From NCBI GenBank assembly GCA_038238115.1, contig JBBRYB010000022.1, positions 1 through 56,737 on the forward strand: DNA of 56,737 nt. The letters are read 5' to 3'. The position numbers and the translations under genes are program-made. The DNA comes from JBBRYB01 sp038238115 (lineage in GTDB: Bacteria; Actinomycetota; Actinomycetes; Propionibacteriales; Nocardioidaceae). Every line of letters starts with the position of its first letter. Within the stretch, counting starts at the first letter, position 1. Of this stretch, positions 10,574 through 19,143 are shown piece by piece. Below the pieces are notes generated by a model. The model was given only the letters and a program-made list of their open reading frames with translations, did no database searches and was not told the origin of the DNA.

Positions 10574-11134
10574 ATGTCGACGGTCCTGTTTTGGGTGCTC
10601 GCGCCGCTGGCGGCCGCGAGTGGGTTCCTGGTGTTCCGGTTCAACTCGATGGCCCGGGCGACCATCTCGCTGCTGGTGTCGTTTCTGGCCACCGGGGGTC
10701 TGCTGATCCTGCTCGGGCTCGGCTACCTCGGTGTGGTGGTCATTTTGATGATGGTGATGGAGATGGTCATCATGGCGGTCTTCATGATCGCCTACATGAT
10801 GAACCCGGCGGGTCTGATGCCGATGGCGATGTACCACAACAGGAGGTGGTCGTTGGTCATCGGCCTCGCCACGTTTGTGCTGTTGGCCGGCGGCATCGTA
10901 GTTGTCCCGTGGCCGCACCGGGCCGCAACACCGCCGAAGGATCCCACCTTCCAGCTCGGCACGGCCCTCATGGGCGCGCAAATGCTGACCATGATCACGT
11001 TGGGCTTCGCGCTGTTCGCGACGATGGTCGCCGCCGTCGTGCTGGCGACGCACCGGGGCCGCTACGACCGGTTCGGCGACGACCTGAAGCGGCGCCCGGC
11101 CGCCGACCCGGTTCGAGGAGGCGTCGAGCGATGA
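10574..11134 (+). CDS. nuoJ: NADH-quinone oxidoreductase subunit J-like protein (NuoJ)
   Basis: 186 residues from ATG 10574, preceded by AGGAGGAGG, five membrane helices. The conserved stretch around YLGVVVILMMVMEMVIMAVFM corresponds to the NuoJ helix that carries a pi-bulge in bacterial complex I; here it is unusually Met-rich. The C-terminus is basic and cytoplasmic. The stop overlaps the nuoK start (ATGA). A longer frame from 10439 lies inside nuoH and has no ribosome site. Confidence 0.88.
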   Translation: MSTVLFWVLAPLAAASGFLVFRFNSMARATISLLVSFLATGGLLILLGLGYLGVVVILMMVMEMVIMAVFMIAYMMNPAGLMPMAMYHNRRWSLVIGLATFVLLAGGIVVVPWPHRAATPPKDPTFQLGTALMGAQMLTMITLGFALFATMVAAVVLATHRGRYDRFGDDLKRRPAADPVRGGVER

Positions 11135-11433
11135 CGTTGCAGCTATTCCTCCTGCTTGCCGCCGCGCTGTTCGCGATCGGCCTGTATGGCGCATTGTCCC
11201 AGCAGTCGATCGTGATGATCATGATGGGCCTTGAGCTGATGCTCAATGGCGTCACGGTTGCCGCTGGTGCGTTCTGGCACTACATCGCTCCCACCGGTTC
11301 GGGTCAGGTGATTGTCGTCGTCGTAGTGGTGGCGATGGCGGTGGAGATGGCGATGGGGTTCGCTGCCACCACCGCTATCTTCCGGGCCCGCGACGTGGAC
11401 ATGACCGACATGGCCGCGGACTTGAAACGGTGA
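11131..11433 (+). CDS. nuoK: NADH-quinone oxidoreductase subunit K-like protein (NuoK)
   Basis: 100 residues, three membrane helices, the usual NuoK length. The block SIVMIMMGLELMLNGV contains the conserved membrane glutamate (GLE) of the proton channel, and VVAMAVEMAMG contains the second conserved glutamate. Both key acids are therefore kept, which supports ion translocation. It starts at ATG 11131 overlapping nuoJ and ends over the GTG of nuoL. Confidence 0.92.
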   Translation: MTLQLFLLLAAALFAIGLYGALSQQSIVMIMMGLELMLNGVTVAAGAFWHYIAPTGSGQVIVVVVVVAMAVEMAMGFAATTAIFRARDVDMTDMAADLKR

Positions 11434-13310
11434 GCCATCTGTCATGGCTGGCGTGGCTGCTGCTGGCCGTCCCGCTCGTCGGCGGCGCCGGACTGACCGT
11501 CGCGGGGAGGCGGGTGAACTCGCTGGCGCCGATCCTGGGCGTTGCCGCCGCTGCGGGTACGTGCGTCCTGGCAGTTGTGGCCGCCGGTGTGCGACCGGCC
11601 GCGTCGGCGCCGTTGCTCGACGGCATCCCGGCCGTGGTGCGGGTGGATGGCCTGTCGGCGGTGATGGTGGTGACGGTGGCAGCGGTGACGCTCGCGGTGC
11701 TGGTGTTCTCGGTCGGCGAGTTCGACCAGGATGAGAACCGGGGCCGGTTCTTCGGGCTGATGCTGCTGTTCGCCGGCGCGATGCTCGTCACGGTGACGTC
11801 GACGGGCCTGGCGTTGCTGTTGATGGGCTGGGAGGTGATGGGCGCTACCAGCTACGCGCTGATCGCCTACTGGTGGCATGAGCCGCGCCGGGTGGCCGCG
11901 GCCAACACGGCGTTCCTCACCACGCGGGCGGCCGACTTGGGGCTGTACGCCGCTGCGGGCGCGGCCTTGGCGGGCGGGGTCACTGGCCTGGACCTCGCCG
12001 ACCTGCCGAAGGCGTCGGCGCCGTGGCTGGCCGTCGCCACTGTCGGGATCGTGCTGGCCGCGTTCGGCAAGTCCGGGCAGCTGCCGTTGTCGTTCTGGCT
12101 CTCGCGGGCGATGGAGGGTCCAAGCCCGGTTTCGGCACTGCTGCACTCGGCGACCATGGTGGCCGCCGGTGCCTATTTGCTGCTGCGGGTCCACCCCTTG
12201 CTGGGTGCGTCGGGGTGGGGTGAGCCGACGGTGGCCTGGTTGGGAGCGGTCACGGCGCTCGTGATGGGGTTGGTCGCAGTCGCGCAGACCGACCTGAAAC
12301 AGTTGCTGGCCGCCTCGACCTGCGCACAGATCGGCTTCATAATCCTGGCTGCAGGGGCGGGCGGAGTCAGCGGCGGGACGATGCAGCTGGTGGCCCACGC
12401 AGCCACGAAAAGCTTGCTGTTCCTCGCCGCCGGCGCCTGGTTGACCGCGCTGGGAACCAAACAGCTCCCAGCGTTGCGCGGCGCGGCCCGGCGATATCCG
12501 ATCGCGGGGGTGACGTTCACCGTCGGCATCGTCTCGCTGGCTGGGCTGCCCCCGGCGTCGCTGTGGGTGACCAAGGATGAGCTGTTGGCCGCAGCGCTTG
12601 ACCGCAGTCCCGGGCTGTATGCCGTGGGGCTGGCCGCCGCCGTGGTCTCCGCCGTCTACAGCGTCAAGGCGGTCTGGTACGTCTGGCAGCCGGAGGAGGC
12701 CAACGCGGTAGCCGGTTTCGACACCGAACGAGTCGGCACGCGGGAGATTTCCCACACCATGCGCCCGCCGCTGCTGGCCCTGTCGCTGTTGGCCGCCACG
12801 TTGGGCCTTCTCGCCGTACCGGCGGTCGCCGAGCCGCTGCGTCGGGCGCTGGGGGTTGCGGGGGAGCCGTCGCCGCACTGGTGGGAGCTGGCGTTGTCTG
12901 CGGGGCTGGCTCTCGCCGGAAGCGGGCTGACCTGGCGGTGGGGTGCAAGGCCGGTACCGGTCGCAGCGCCAGTGAAGGGCCTGCTACACCGTTGGCTCGA
13001 CCTCGAGCGGGCGGCTCATCTGCTTGTGGTGAGGCCGACTCTCGCCATGGCCTCCGCGTCGGCCGCCTTCGACGACCGGGTCCTCGATCGCGGTGTGCAC
13101 GCCATCGCCCGCAGCAGCGTGGCGCTGGCGCGGATGACGGCCCGCCTCGACGACGGCGGGGTCGACCAGGCAGTGGCCGCGGTTGCCGCCGGGACTAGGT
13201 GGCTCGGGCAGCAGGCCAGGCTGCTGCAGACGGGGCAGCTGCACACCTACTACGCCCAGGCGGCCGTCTTGTTCGCCATGCTCGCTCTCGTTCTCGTGGT
13301 CGTGAGGTAG
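11430..13310 (+). CDS. nuoL: Antiporter-like subunit L of the complex I-like operon (NuoL)
   Basis: 626 residues from GTG 11430, overlapping nuoK by four bases. It has the Mrp-antiporter core: GWEVMGATSYALIAYWW with the conserved membrane Glu, a Lys in AAFGKSGQLPLSFWL, then EGPSPVSALLHSATMVAAGAYLLLR and QTDLKQLLAASTCAQIG, the classic proton-channel signatures. The C-terminus carries the long region expected for the lateral helix HL and a final membrane anchor. All charged residues of the channel seem kept, so the subunit should pump protons or another cation. Confidence 0.93.
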   Translation: MSHLSWLAWLLLAVPLVGGAGLTVAGRRVNSLAPILGVAAAAGTCVLAVVAAGVRPAASAPLLDGIPAVVRVDGLSAVMVVTVAAVTLAVLVFSVGEFDQDENRGRFFGLMLLFAGAMLVTVTSTGLALLLMGWEVMGATSYALIAYWWHEPRRVAAANTAFLTTRAADLGLYAAAGAALAGGVTGLDLADLPKASAPWLAVATVGIVLAAFGKSGQLPLSFWLSRAMEGPSPVSALLHSATMVAAGAYLLLRVHPLLGASGWGEPTVAWLGAVTALVMGLVAVAQTDLKQLLAASTCAQIGFIILAAGAGGVSGGTMQLVAHAATKSLLFLAAGAWLTALGTKQLPALRGAARRYPIAGVTFTVGIVSLAGLPPASLWVTKDELLAAALDRSPGLYAVGLAAAVVSAVYSVKAVWYVWQPEEANAVAGFDTERVGTREISHTMRPPLLALSLLAATLGLLAVPAVAEPLRRALGVAGEPSPHWWELALSAGLALAGSGLTWRWGARPVPVAAPVKGLLHRWLDLERAAHLLVVRPTLAMASASAAFDDRVLDRGVHAIARSSVALARMTARLDDGGVDQAVAAVAAGTRWLGQQARLLQTGQLHTYYAQAAVLFAMLALVLVVVR

Positions 13311-13315
13311 CCGAG

Positions 13316-14821
13316 ATGTTGACCGCCATCGTCTTCATGCCCGCCGTCGCGGCGATCGTGCTGCTCGTCGCCCCAGCGCGGACACCGCGAACAGCGTTCG
13401 TGTGGAGCTGGATCTTGGTCAGCGTCGTCGAGCTGCTGCTGGTCGTGATCGTCTGGGTTGGCTATCGGCCCCGCGGCGGGTTCGGCTGGACCGAGAACGT
13501 CGCCTGGATCCCGACAGCTGGGGTCGGCTACCGCGTCGGCGTCGACGGATTGTCGTTGCCGCTGGTGGCTTTGACTGCTGTGCTCTTCGTCGCGGTCGCG
13601 ATCTACTCGCTGCGTGAGACCCGCCGGGTCAAGAGCTACGTCTGCCTGTTCCTGTTCCTGCAGGCCGTCTGCCTCGGCCTGTTCGTCGCGCTCGACCTGA
13701 TCTTGTTCTTCGTCTTCTTCGACCTGTCCATCGTAGCGATGTTCTTCCTGATCGCCGGCTGGGGCCACGAAGCGGCTCGCGCCGCCGCGACGAAGTTCTT
13801 CCTCTACACCTTCCTCGGCTCGCTCGCCTTGCTGCTGGGGTTCATCGGCCTCTACCTGGCGGCCAGCCCGCACACCTTCGACATGGTTGTCCTGACCCGC
13901 ACCGACCCGCTCGCCGGTCGCGGCGCCTACGCCGGCCTGGTGCTGTTCGCGCTCGCACTCGGGCTGGCCGTCAAGACTCCGACGGTCCCGTTCCATACCT
14001 GGCTGCCCCCCGCGCATACGGAGGCCCCCGCAGCCGGCTCAGCAATCCTGGCGGGGGTGCTGCTGAAGATGGGCACCTACGGTTTCGTCCGGATCGCGAT
14101 GCCGATGCTGCCCGACACCTGGCGCCGGTACGCGGTCGTGTTCATCATCGTCGGCGTCATCTCAGTGATCTACGGGGCATTGGTCGCGCTGGCACAGACC
14201 AGCTTCAAACGCATGATCGCCTACACCAGCGTCAACCACATGGGCTACATCCTGCTCGCCGTCGGCGCGGCCGGCGCCCTCAGCGGCACCGACACGCAAG
14301 CCCGTAGCCTCGCCGTCACCGGCGCGGTAACGCAGATGGTTAGCCACGGACTGCTCACCGGGGCCCTGTTCCTGCTGTCCGGTGCTCTGTACGACCGCGG
14401 CCACACCTACGAGATGGCCGACTACTCCGGGCTGGCCGCCCGCACACCCGTCTTCGCCGGACTAACCGCCGTGGCCGCCTTCGGAAGCCTGGGGCTGCCC
14501 GGGTTCTCCGGGTTCATCGCCGAGTTCCAGATCTTCACCGGCAGCCTGGCCTCTGCCACCGTCGCGACTATCGTCGCCGTTGTCGGGATCCTGCTGACCG
14601 CAGCGGTGTTCTTGTGCGCCCTGCAACGGATCTTCCTGGGCCCGCTTCGCCTGCCAGACGCCCCGGGATCGGCGCGTGCATTCCCCGACCTCCGGGCCAG
14701 CGAGACGGCAGCTGTGGTTCCGCTGCTGGTGTTTGCCGTGGCGATCGGCGTTGCCCCGCGGTTGCTGCTCGACGTCATCGAACCCACTGCACGCATCTTG
14801 ACCCAGCTGGTAGCCCGGTGA
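13316..14821 (+). CDS. nuoM: Antiporter-like subunit M of the complex I-like operon (NuoM)
   Basis: 501 residues. ATG 13316 begins five bases after the nuoL stop; the frame opens at 13199 inside nuoL. Markers are GYRVGVDGLSLPLVALTA, LILFFVFFDLSIVAMFFLI, AVKTPTVPFHTWLPPAHTEAP, and LVALAQTSFKRMIAYTSVNHMGY, all standard NuoM/NDH-4 motifs. The first conserved membrane acid is normally Glu (E in the LFFVFFE-type motif); here it reads FFDLS, an Asp in that place. It would form one of three proton channels. Confidence 0.93.
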   Translation: MLTAIVFMPAVAAIVLLVAPARTPRTAFVWSWILVSVVELLLVVIVWVGYRPRGGFGWTENVAWIPTAGVGYRVGVDGLSLPLVALTAVLFVAVAIYSLRETRRVKSYVCLFLFLQAVCLGLFVALDLILFFVFFDLSIVAMFFLIAGWGHEAARAAATKFFLYTFLGSLALLLGFIGLYLAASPHTFDMVVLTRTDPLAGRGAYAGLVLFALALGLAVKTPTVPFHTWLPPAHTEAPAAGSAILAGVLLKMGTYGFVRIAMPMLPDTWRRYAVVFIIVGVISVIYGALVALAQTSFKRMIAYTSVNHMGYILLAVGAAGALSGTDTQARSLAVTGAVTQMVSHGLLTGALFLLSGALYDRGHTYEMADYSGLAARTPVFAGLTAVAAFGSLGLPGFSGFIAEFQIFTGSLASATVATIVAVVGILLTAAVFLCALQRIFLGPLRLPDAPGSARAFPDLRASETAAVVPLLVFAVAIGVAPRLLLDVIEPTARILTQLVAR

Positions 14822-16239
14822 ACGAACGCCTCGGCCCGCTCATCCCCGAGATCGTCCTCGCGGCCAGTGCCGTGATCGGGCTCCTCGCCGGCGGATGGTT
14901 GCCCCGCCAGCGCCAATCGGTGATCCGCCTGATGGCCACGACAGCATGCAGTGCCGGGCTGGTCGCGACCGCCGTCGCGATGACCCAGCCCGCCACCGTA
15001 GACTTCGGCACCAGCTACGCCGTCGACGTCGCCACCAACGCCGTGCGGATCGTCGTGCTCGTCGCCACGTTGCTGGTGATCTGCCTGTCTGTGGACACCA
15101 TTGACGGCCATCCACGCGAGACCGAGTTCTACGTGCTGCTCCAGCTCGCCGCGCTCGGAACCATCATGCTCGCGGGCGCCAACGACCTCCTCCTGGCCTT
15201 CGCCGGCTACCTGCTGGCCTCCGTCCCTGGTTACGCACTGGCAGGCTTCCGCAAGGACGCCTCGGGCACCGAGGCGGCCTTGAAGTACTACCTGGTGGGC
15301 GCCTTGCTCGGCGTGTTCATGCTCACCGGGATCACCCTGCTCTACGGCGTCGGCCGCAGCACGAGCTACCCGCACCTGCACGCCTCGCTCGGGTCCGCCC
15401 CCCACGGCGTCGTCGCCGTCGGCGTCATCGCAGTGGTCGCCGGTCTGCTGTTCAAGATCGGGGGAGTACCGGCGCACTTCTGGGTTCCCGACGTCACCGA
15501 AGGCAGCAGCACTGCCGTGGCGGCGTTCGTCACCACCGTCCCGAAGATCGGAGGTCTCGCTGCACTGCTGCGCCTGCTCATGGTCGCGATCTCCCCGGCC
15601 GCGGTCGACTGGCCGATGCTGGTCGCGATCCTGGCAGCCGCCTCCATGACGCTCGGCAATCTCGCCGCGTTCTTCCAGTCCTCAGTCAAACGCCTCCTCG
15701 CCTACTCCACCATCAGCCAGGTCGGCTACCTCTTGATGGCCGTCGCGGTCGCGTCCAGCAGCGACCTCGCCGTTGCCTCGTTGTTGTTCTACTTCGCCGC
15801 GTATGCGATCACCAACCTGGGCGCTTTCGCCGTGGTGGCCGAACTCCCGCACGCGGCCACCCTTGCCGACTATCGCGGTCTGGCACGCCGGCAGCCGGGC
15901 CTGGCCACGGTCCTCGTGGTCTGTCTGCTCGGTCTGGTCGGAACCCCGCCGACGGGAGTGTTCCTCGGCAAGCTGGAGATTTTCACCGCCACCATCGACG
16001 GCGGCTACGCATGGCTCGCGATCCTCGCCGTCGCGAACACCATTGCCAGCCTGTTCTACTATCTGCGCTGGTTGGCGCCGGTGTTCCTGTACAGCCCGGC
16101 CGACCACCGGGTCGCGGTGCTCCGCCCCGCCGGCCGCTGGTCCGCCCTCGCGGCCTACGTCGCGGGCACCGCCTCGGTTGCGCTTGGCATCGCGGGCGGT
16201 GTGATCCTGCCCCTCGCGGCGGGGACGTTACTGCGATAG
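14818..16239 (+). CDS. nuoN: Antiporter-like subunit N of the complex I-like operon (NuoN)
   Basis: 473 residues from GTG 14818, overlapping nuoM by four bases. It has the NuoN order: LAFAGYLLASVPGYALAGF (where the canonical membrane Glu would be expected in an LxxE motif, not obvious here), LLFKIGGVPAHFWVPDVTEGSS, and SSVKRLLAYSTISQVGYL. The last gene of the operon; no nuoE, F, G or I follows. A weak hairpin lies just downstream. Confidence 0.92.
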   Translation: MNERLGPLIPEIVLAASAVIGLLAGGWLPRQRQSVIRLMATTACSAGLVATAVAMTQPATVDFGTSYAVDVATNAVRIVVLVATLLVICLSVDTIDGHPRETEFYVLLQLAALGTIMLAGANDLLLAFAGYLLASVPGYALAGFRKDASGTEAALKYYLVGALLGVFMLTGITLLYGVGRSTSYPHLHASLGSAPHGVVAVGVIAVVAGLLFKIGGVPAHFWVPDVTEGSSTAVAAFVTTVPKIGGLAALLRLLMVAISPAAVDWPMLVAILAAASMTLGNLAAFFQSSVKRLLAYSTISQVGYLLMAVAVASSSDLAVASLLFYFAAYAITNLGAFAVVAELPHAATLADYRGLARRQPGLATVLVVCLLGLVGTPPTGVFLGKLEIFTATIDGGYAWLAILAVANTIASLFYYLRWLAPVFLYSPADHRVAVLRPAGRWSALAAYVAGTASVALGIAGGVILPLAAGTLLR

Positions 16240-16253
16240 GTGTCAGACCGCGC

Positions 16254-16271
16254 CGGCCTCTCGCGAGGCCG
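16254..16271 (+). terminator. Small hairpin after nuoN
   Basis: Seven-base-pair stem CGGCCTC-TCGC-GAGGCCG with a four-base loop, 14 bases after the nuoN stop. There is no clear T-run after it, so it is only a possible terminator between the convergent nuoN and NlpC/P60 genes. Confidence 0.4.
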
Positions 16272-16333
16272 ACGTCGCATGTATGCGTAGGCTCGGCAAG
16301 CTTTTGGCCGTTCAGGCCCAGCGACGTGGGCCG

Positions 16334-16828
16334 CTAGCGGCGCAGCGTTCCAGCGAACCAGTGATTGGTCCACAACGGGTCAACCTTCACCGGAGTGCCG
16401 GTCCTCGAGGCGTGCAGGATGAGGCGCCGCCCATCTTTCCATCGCCCGGTGAAGAGTCCCATGTGGTAGACGTGGCCCCCGCTGGCGAAGAACATGAAGT
16501 CCCCGGCCTTGATGTTGCTTCGATCCTTGAGCCTGCGCGCAAAGTGGGACTGCTGGTCGGCCGTTCGGGGAAGTCTCAAGCCTGCCTTGGCGTAGGAGAA
16601 CTGAGTCAGCCCTGAGCAGTCGAAGCTGTTGGGACCGTCAGCGCCGTACTGGTAGGGGTCCCCCTTCTGCTTGCGTGCCACTTCCAGGGCGTGGATCACC
16701 TTGTGTTCCCGCTTGGACTTGGCGGCAAAGGCGCTGTCGGTGGCGGTCAGCGTCAGCAGGCCGGCGACGGTGAGGCAGAGGAGGGTTGGCAGCGCAATCA
16801 GGCGCCGCCACACAGGTGTGGCAGACAT
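16334..16828 (-). CDS. Secreted NlpC/P60 peptidoglycan endopeptidase
   Basis: 164 residues. A signal peptide (RRLIALPTLLCLTVAGLL up to AFAA, cleavage about residue 35) precedes an NlpC/P60 domain with the catalytic Cys in FDCSGLTQFSY, the His in GGHVYHMGLF, and a polar third residue in LHASR. It hydrolyses stem-peptide bonds in cell-wall peptidoglycan outside the cell. It is a bare catalytic domain with no SH3 or LysM targeting module. ATG 16828 follows GAGAAGGAG. Upstream lies a c-di-AMP riboswitch, the usual control of this enzyme group in actinobacteria. Confidence 0.9.
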   Translation of the reverse strand: MSATPVWRRLIALPTLLCLTVAGLLTLTATDSAFAAKSKREHKVIHALEVARKQKGDPYQYGADGPNSFDCSGLTQFSYAKAGLRLPRTADQQSHFARRLKDRSNIKAGDFMFFASGGHVYHMGLFTGRWKDGRRLILHASRTGTPVKVDPLWTNHWFAGTLRR

Positions 16829-16834
16829 GCGAGT

Positions 16835-16945
16835 CTCCTTCTCGGCGCCTGTGAGGTTAGCTGTCGGGTTCGGGCGAGAAGGTGCCCTGCCGCTGGTGCG
16901 ACTTCACCCCAAGCGGCTCTGTGACGATCACGTGATCGTCACAGC
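16835..16945 (-). promoter_or_regulatory. c-di-AMP riboswitch (ydaO/yuaA type)
   Basis: Read on the minus strand, the leader contains CCGCTTGGGGTGAAG, then CAGCGGCAGGGCACC, and CCGAACCCGACAGCTAACCT followed by CACAGGCG. These are the highly conserved ydaO-yuaA aptamer blocks and their order. The element ends just before the ribosome site of the NlpC/P60 gene. Known actinobacterial versions switch off wall hydrolase and Rpf genes when c-di-AMP is high. Confidence 0.82.
16919..16944. repeat. 26-base perfect palindrome at the riboswitch 5' end
   Basis: CTGTGACGATCAC followed directly by its exact reverse complement GTGATCGTCACAG. It overlaps the 5' flank of the riboswitch (minus strand). It could extend the P1 helix region, be an operator for a dimeric regulator such as a CRP-like protein (it contains TGTGA and TCACA at its ends), or act as a cruciform. 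Confidence 0.8.
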
Positions 16946-17362
16946 GCCGCGATGTATGGGTTCCCCACTCCTGCCCTACGAGATGTTCCGTGATAGAGGG
17001 TGTCAGAGGCTCGGGCGCGGGCGGGCAAGATTCGGCGTCCCACGCTCGGCTGTGCAATTAGGCACGCCAGCATAGACACAAAGACGGGCCCGCGCCACAG
17101 CTTCGCCGTCGCTTTGTGCGCACTGCAGCAGGCCCCGCCACCGACACCGATTGTCGGTCTACACGCGTCCGCTAGGACCACAGTCTCGGCCGGCAGCGCG
17201 CAGACGAGGACCCTTGTCGACCGTCGGTGACTTCGTGCGACGGGCAGCACCGAGGCGGCTGCTTGGCTCGACCAGGGGCACCTCTTCGAGAGGCTCGCAC
17301 CCAAGGTAGTCACCAGCAACCGAGACGCCCGCCGAATCATCCCCTTGGGTACGGACGATTCC
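16946..17362. other. Intergenic region between the riboswitch and BlaI-type site 2
   Basis: About 420 bases with no convincing gene. Short frames on both strands give low-complexity translations. The region separates the NlpC/P60 promoter (reading left) from the multicopper oxidase promoter (reading right). Confidence 0.5.
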
Positions 17363-17381
17363 CTACTAGCATCGATAGTAG
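17363..17381. promoter_or_regulatory. Putative BlaI-family operator, site 2
   Basis: Exact CTACTA-N7-TAGTAG dyad, spacer GCATCGA, 166 bases before the multicopper oxidase start. Same arms and spacing as the sites at 3421, 19754 and 30333. Confidence 0.72.
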
Positions 17382-17547
17382 TCGCGGGATCTGTTCCAAT
17401 TTGCGGACTTGCGGCAAACCCGTCGAGGAGAAGTCAACCAGCCGCCATCGTCAGGGGAAGAACCGCATCCCCGGACTTCCTGGCGGGTACGTATGACCAT
17501 CTGCCCTACGCGACACCCGCCCCTGTCATCGTCGAGGAGAGCCGGAA

Positions 17548-19104
17548 ATGCCACCATCTCCACTCCCATCGTCTTCGGACGAAGGTCAGCCACTGCGTCT
17601 GGATCGTCGGGGGTTCTTGATGCTCGGGGTAGCCGGTGCGGTGGTCGTGGGCGGTGGCGCTGCAGGTGTCCGTCTGTTGGGACAAGACGCGGCCCAGACG
17701 CGGCCCCCAGTCGTGGGGCCCCATGCACCCATTGTGAAGGCGACGGAAGCGGCGCGGTACAAGTCTGGCCGGGTTGTGCGGCAGACGCTGCGTGCCTCCC
17801 CGACCACCGTCGACCTTGGCGGAAAGACGCTGCAGACCTGGGCCTTCAATGGCAGCGTGCCTGGCCCGCAGATCAGAGTTCGCCCCGGCGACGAACTGCG
17901 GGTCCATCTGGTCAACGACCTGCCGGAAACGACGACCGTGCACTGGCACGGGCTCGGGCTCCGCAACGACATGGATGGTGTGCCCGACGTGACGATGAAG
18001 GCCGTGCCCGCCGGAGGGAACTTTGACTACTCCTTCGTCGTCCCGCACAGCGGGACGTACTGGTACCACCCCCACGTCGGCGTGCAGCTGGACATGGGTC
18101 TGCAGGGGGCCCTGATCGTCGACGACCCGGCTGACCGTGGGGACTATGACGTCGAAGCCGTCTTGATACTCGATGACTGGACCGACGGGCTCGGGGACTC
18201 TCCGAGCGCTGTGCTGGATCGCCTTAGTGCCGAAGGCATGGACATGGCTGCTGGCATGAACATGGGCGACATGGGCGACATGACCTCCGACAGGCAGCCG
18301 CTGGGCAAGGACACCGGCGATGTCGCCTATCCGACGCACGTGATCAACGGCCGGCTCCCCCAGTCTCCGGTCACAGTTCACGCGTTACCAGGCCAGCGCA
18401 TCAGATTTCGGCTCATCAACGCCGGTTCCGACACCGCCTACCGCTTCGCAATCGGTGGCCACCGCATGCTAGTTACGCACGCGGACGGGTACGCCGTCCA
18501 ACCCGTCGAGGTCGACGCCTTGATCCTCGGCATGGGCGAGCGTTACGACGTCGAGGTCACCGCCGCCGACGGCGCATTCGCAATCGTGGCGGCACCAGAG
18601 GGGAAGCCCGATCCCGCCGGCGCGGCCGTCCTTCGGACCGGTGCCGGACTCACGCCCCCCTCGGACGCGCGCCCCGTGGAGCTGTCCAAGCGACTGCTGG
18701 CGTATGACGACCTGGAGCCGGTGGAGGAGGCGGCGCTGCGGCCACGAACACCAGACCGTGAGCTGGAACTCTCCATGGCCATGGTCGACGGCGGCCGACA
18801 GTGGTACCTCAACGGTGCCGCGTACGGCGACAACGACCCTCTGCTGATGAGGGCAGGCGAGCGGGTGCGCCTCACCATGCGCAACGAGACCATGATGTTC
18901 CACCCCATGCACCTGCACGGGCACACGTTCGCCGTGGTCAGAGGGTCACAACGAGGCGTTCGCAAGGACACCGTCAACGTCCTACCTATGCAGTCCCTCG
19001 CAGTCGACCTGCAGGCAGACAATCCCGGCTCCTGGCTGTTGCACTGCCACAACCTCTACCACCAGGAACTTGGCATGGCGTCCGTCCTCGCGTACTTGGC
19101 TTGA
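17548..19104 (+). CDS. Multicopper oxidase (CueO/MmcO-like)
   Basis: 518 residues. The N-terminus has RRGFLMLG and a hydrophobic run, a Tat-type signal or anchor. All copper-ligand blocks are present: HWHG at 132, HPH at 174-176 (usual form HSH), HPMHLHGH from 452, and HCHNLYHQELGM from 499 with the type 1 Cys500, His505 and Met510. A Met/Asp-rich insert (MDMAAGMNMGDMGDM, about residues 231-247) resembles the Cu(I)-binding Met-rich loops of CueO. It probably oxidises periplasmic Cu(I) to less toxic Cu(II). ATG 17548 follows GAGGAG. BlaI-type site 2 lies upstream, so it seems to respond with the cytochrome c genes rather than with csoR. Confidence 0.92.
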   Translation: MPPSPLPSSSDEGQPLRLDRRGFLMLGVAGAVVVGGGAAGVRLLGQDAAQTRPPVVGPHAPIVKATEAARYKSGRVVRQTLRASPTTVDLGGKTLQTWAFNGSVPGPQIRVRPGDELRVHLVNDLPETTTVHWHGLGLRNDMDGVPDVTMKAVPAGGNFDYSFVVPHSGTYWYHPHVGVQLDMGLQGALIVDDPADRGDYDVEAVLILDDWTDGLGDSPSAVLDRLSAEGMDMAAGMNMGDMGDMTSDRQPLGKDTGDVAYPTHVINGRLPQSPVTVHALPGQRIRFRLINAGSDTAYRFAIGGHRMLVTHADGYAVQPVEVDALILGMGERYDVEVTAADGAFAIVAAPEGKPDPAGAAVLRTGAGLTPPSDARPVELSKRLLAYDDLEPVEEAALRPRTPDRELELSMAMVDGGRQWYLNGAAYGDNDPLLMRAGERVRLTMRNETMMFHPMHLHGHTFAVVRGSQRGVRKDTVNVLPMQSLAVDLQADNPGSWLLHCHNLYHQELGMASVLAYLA

Positions 19105-19143
19105 GTTCAGGAGGGAGGACGAGAGACTGGTGGTCCTATGGTT

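Noticed and set aside
11442..14017. Long minus-strand frames opposite nuoL and nuoM
   Set aside because: Arg/Gln/His-rich translations without domains, caused by GC-rich codon bias of the plus-strand nuo genes.
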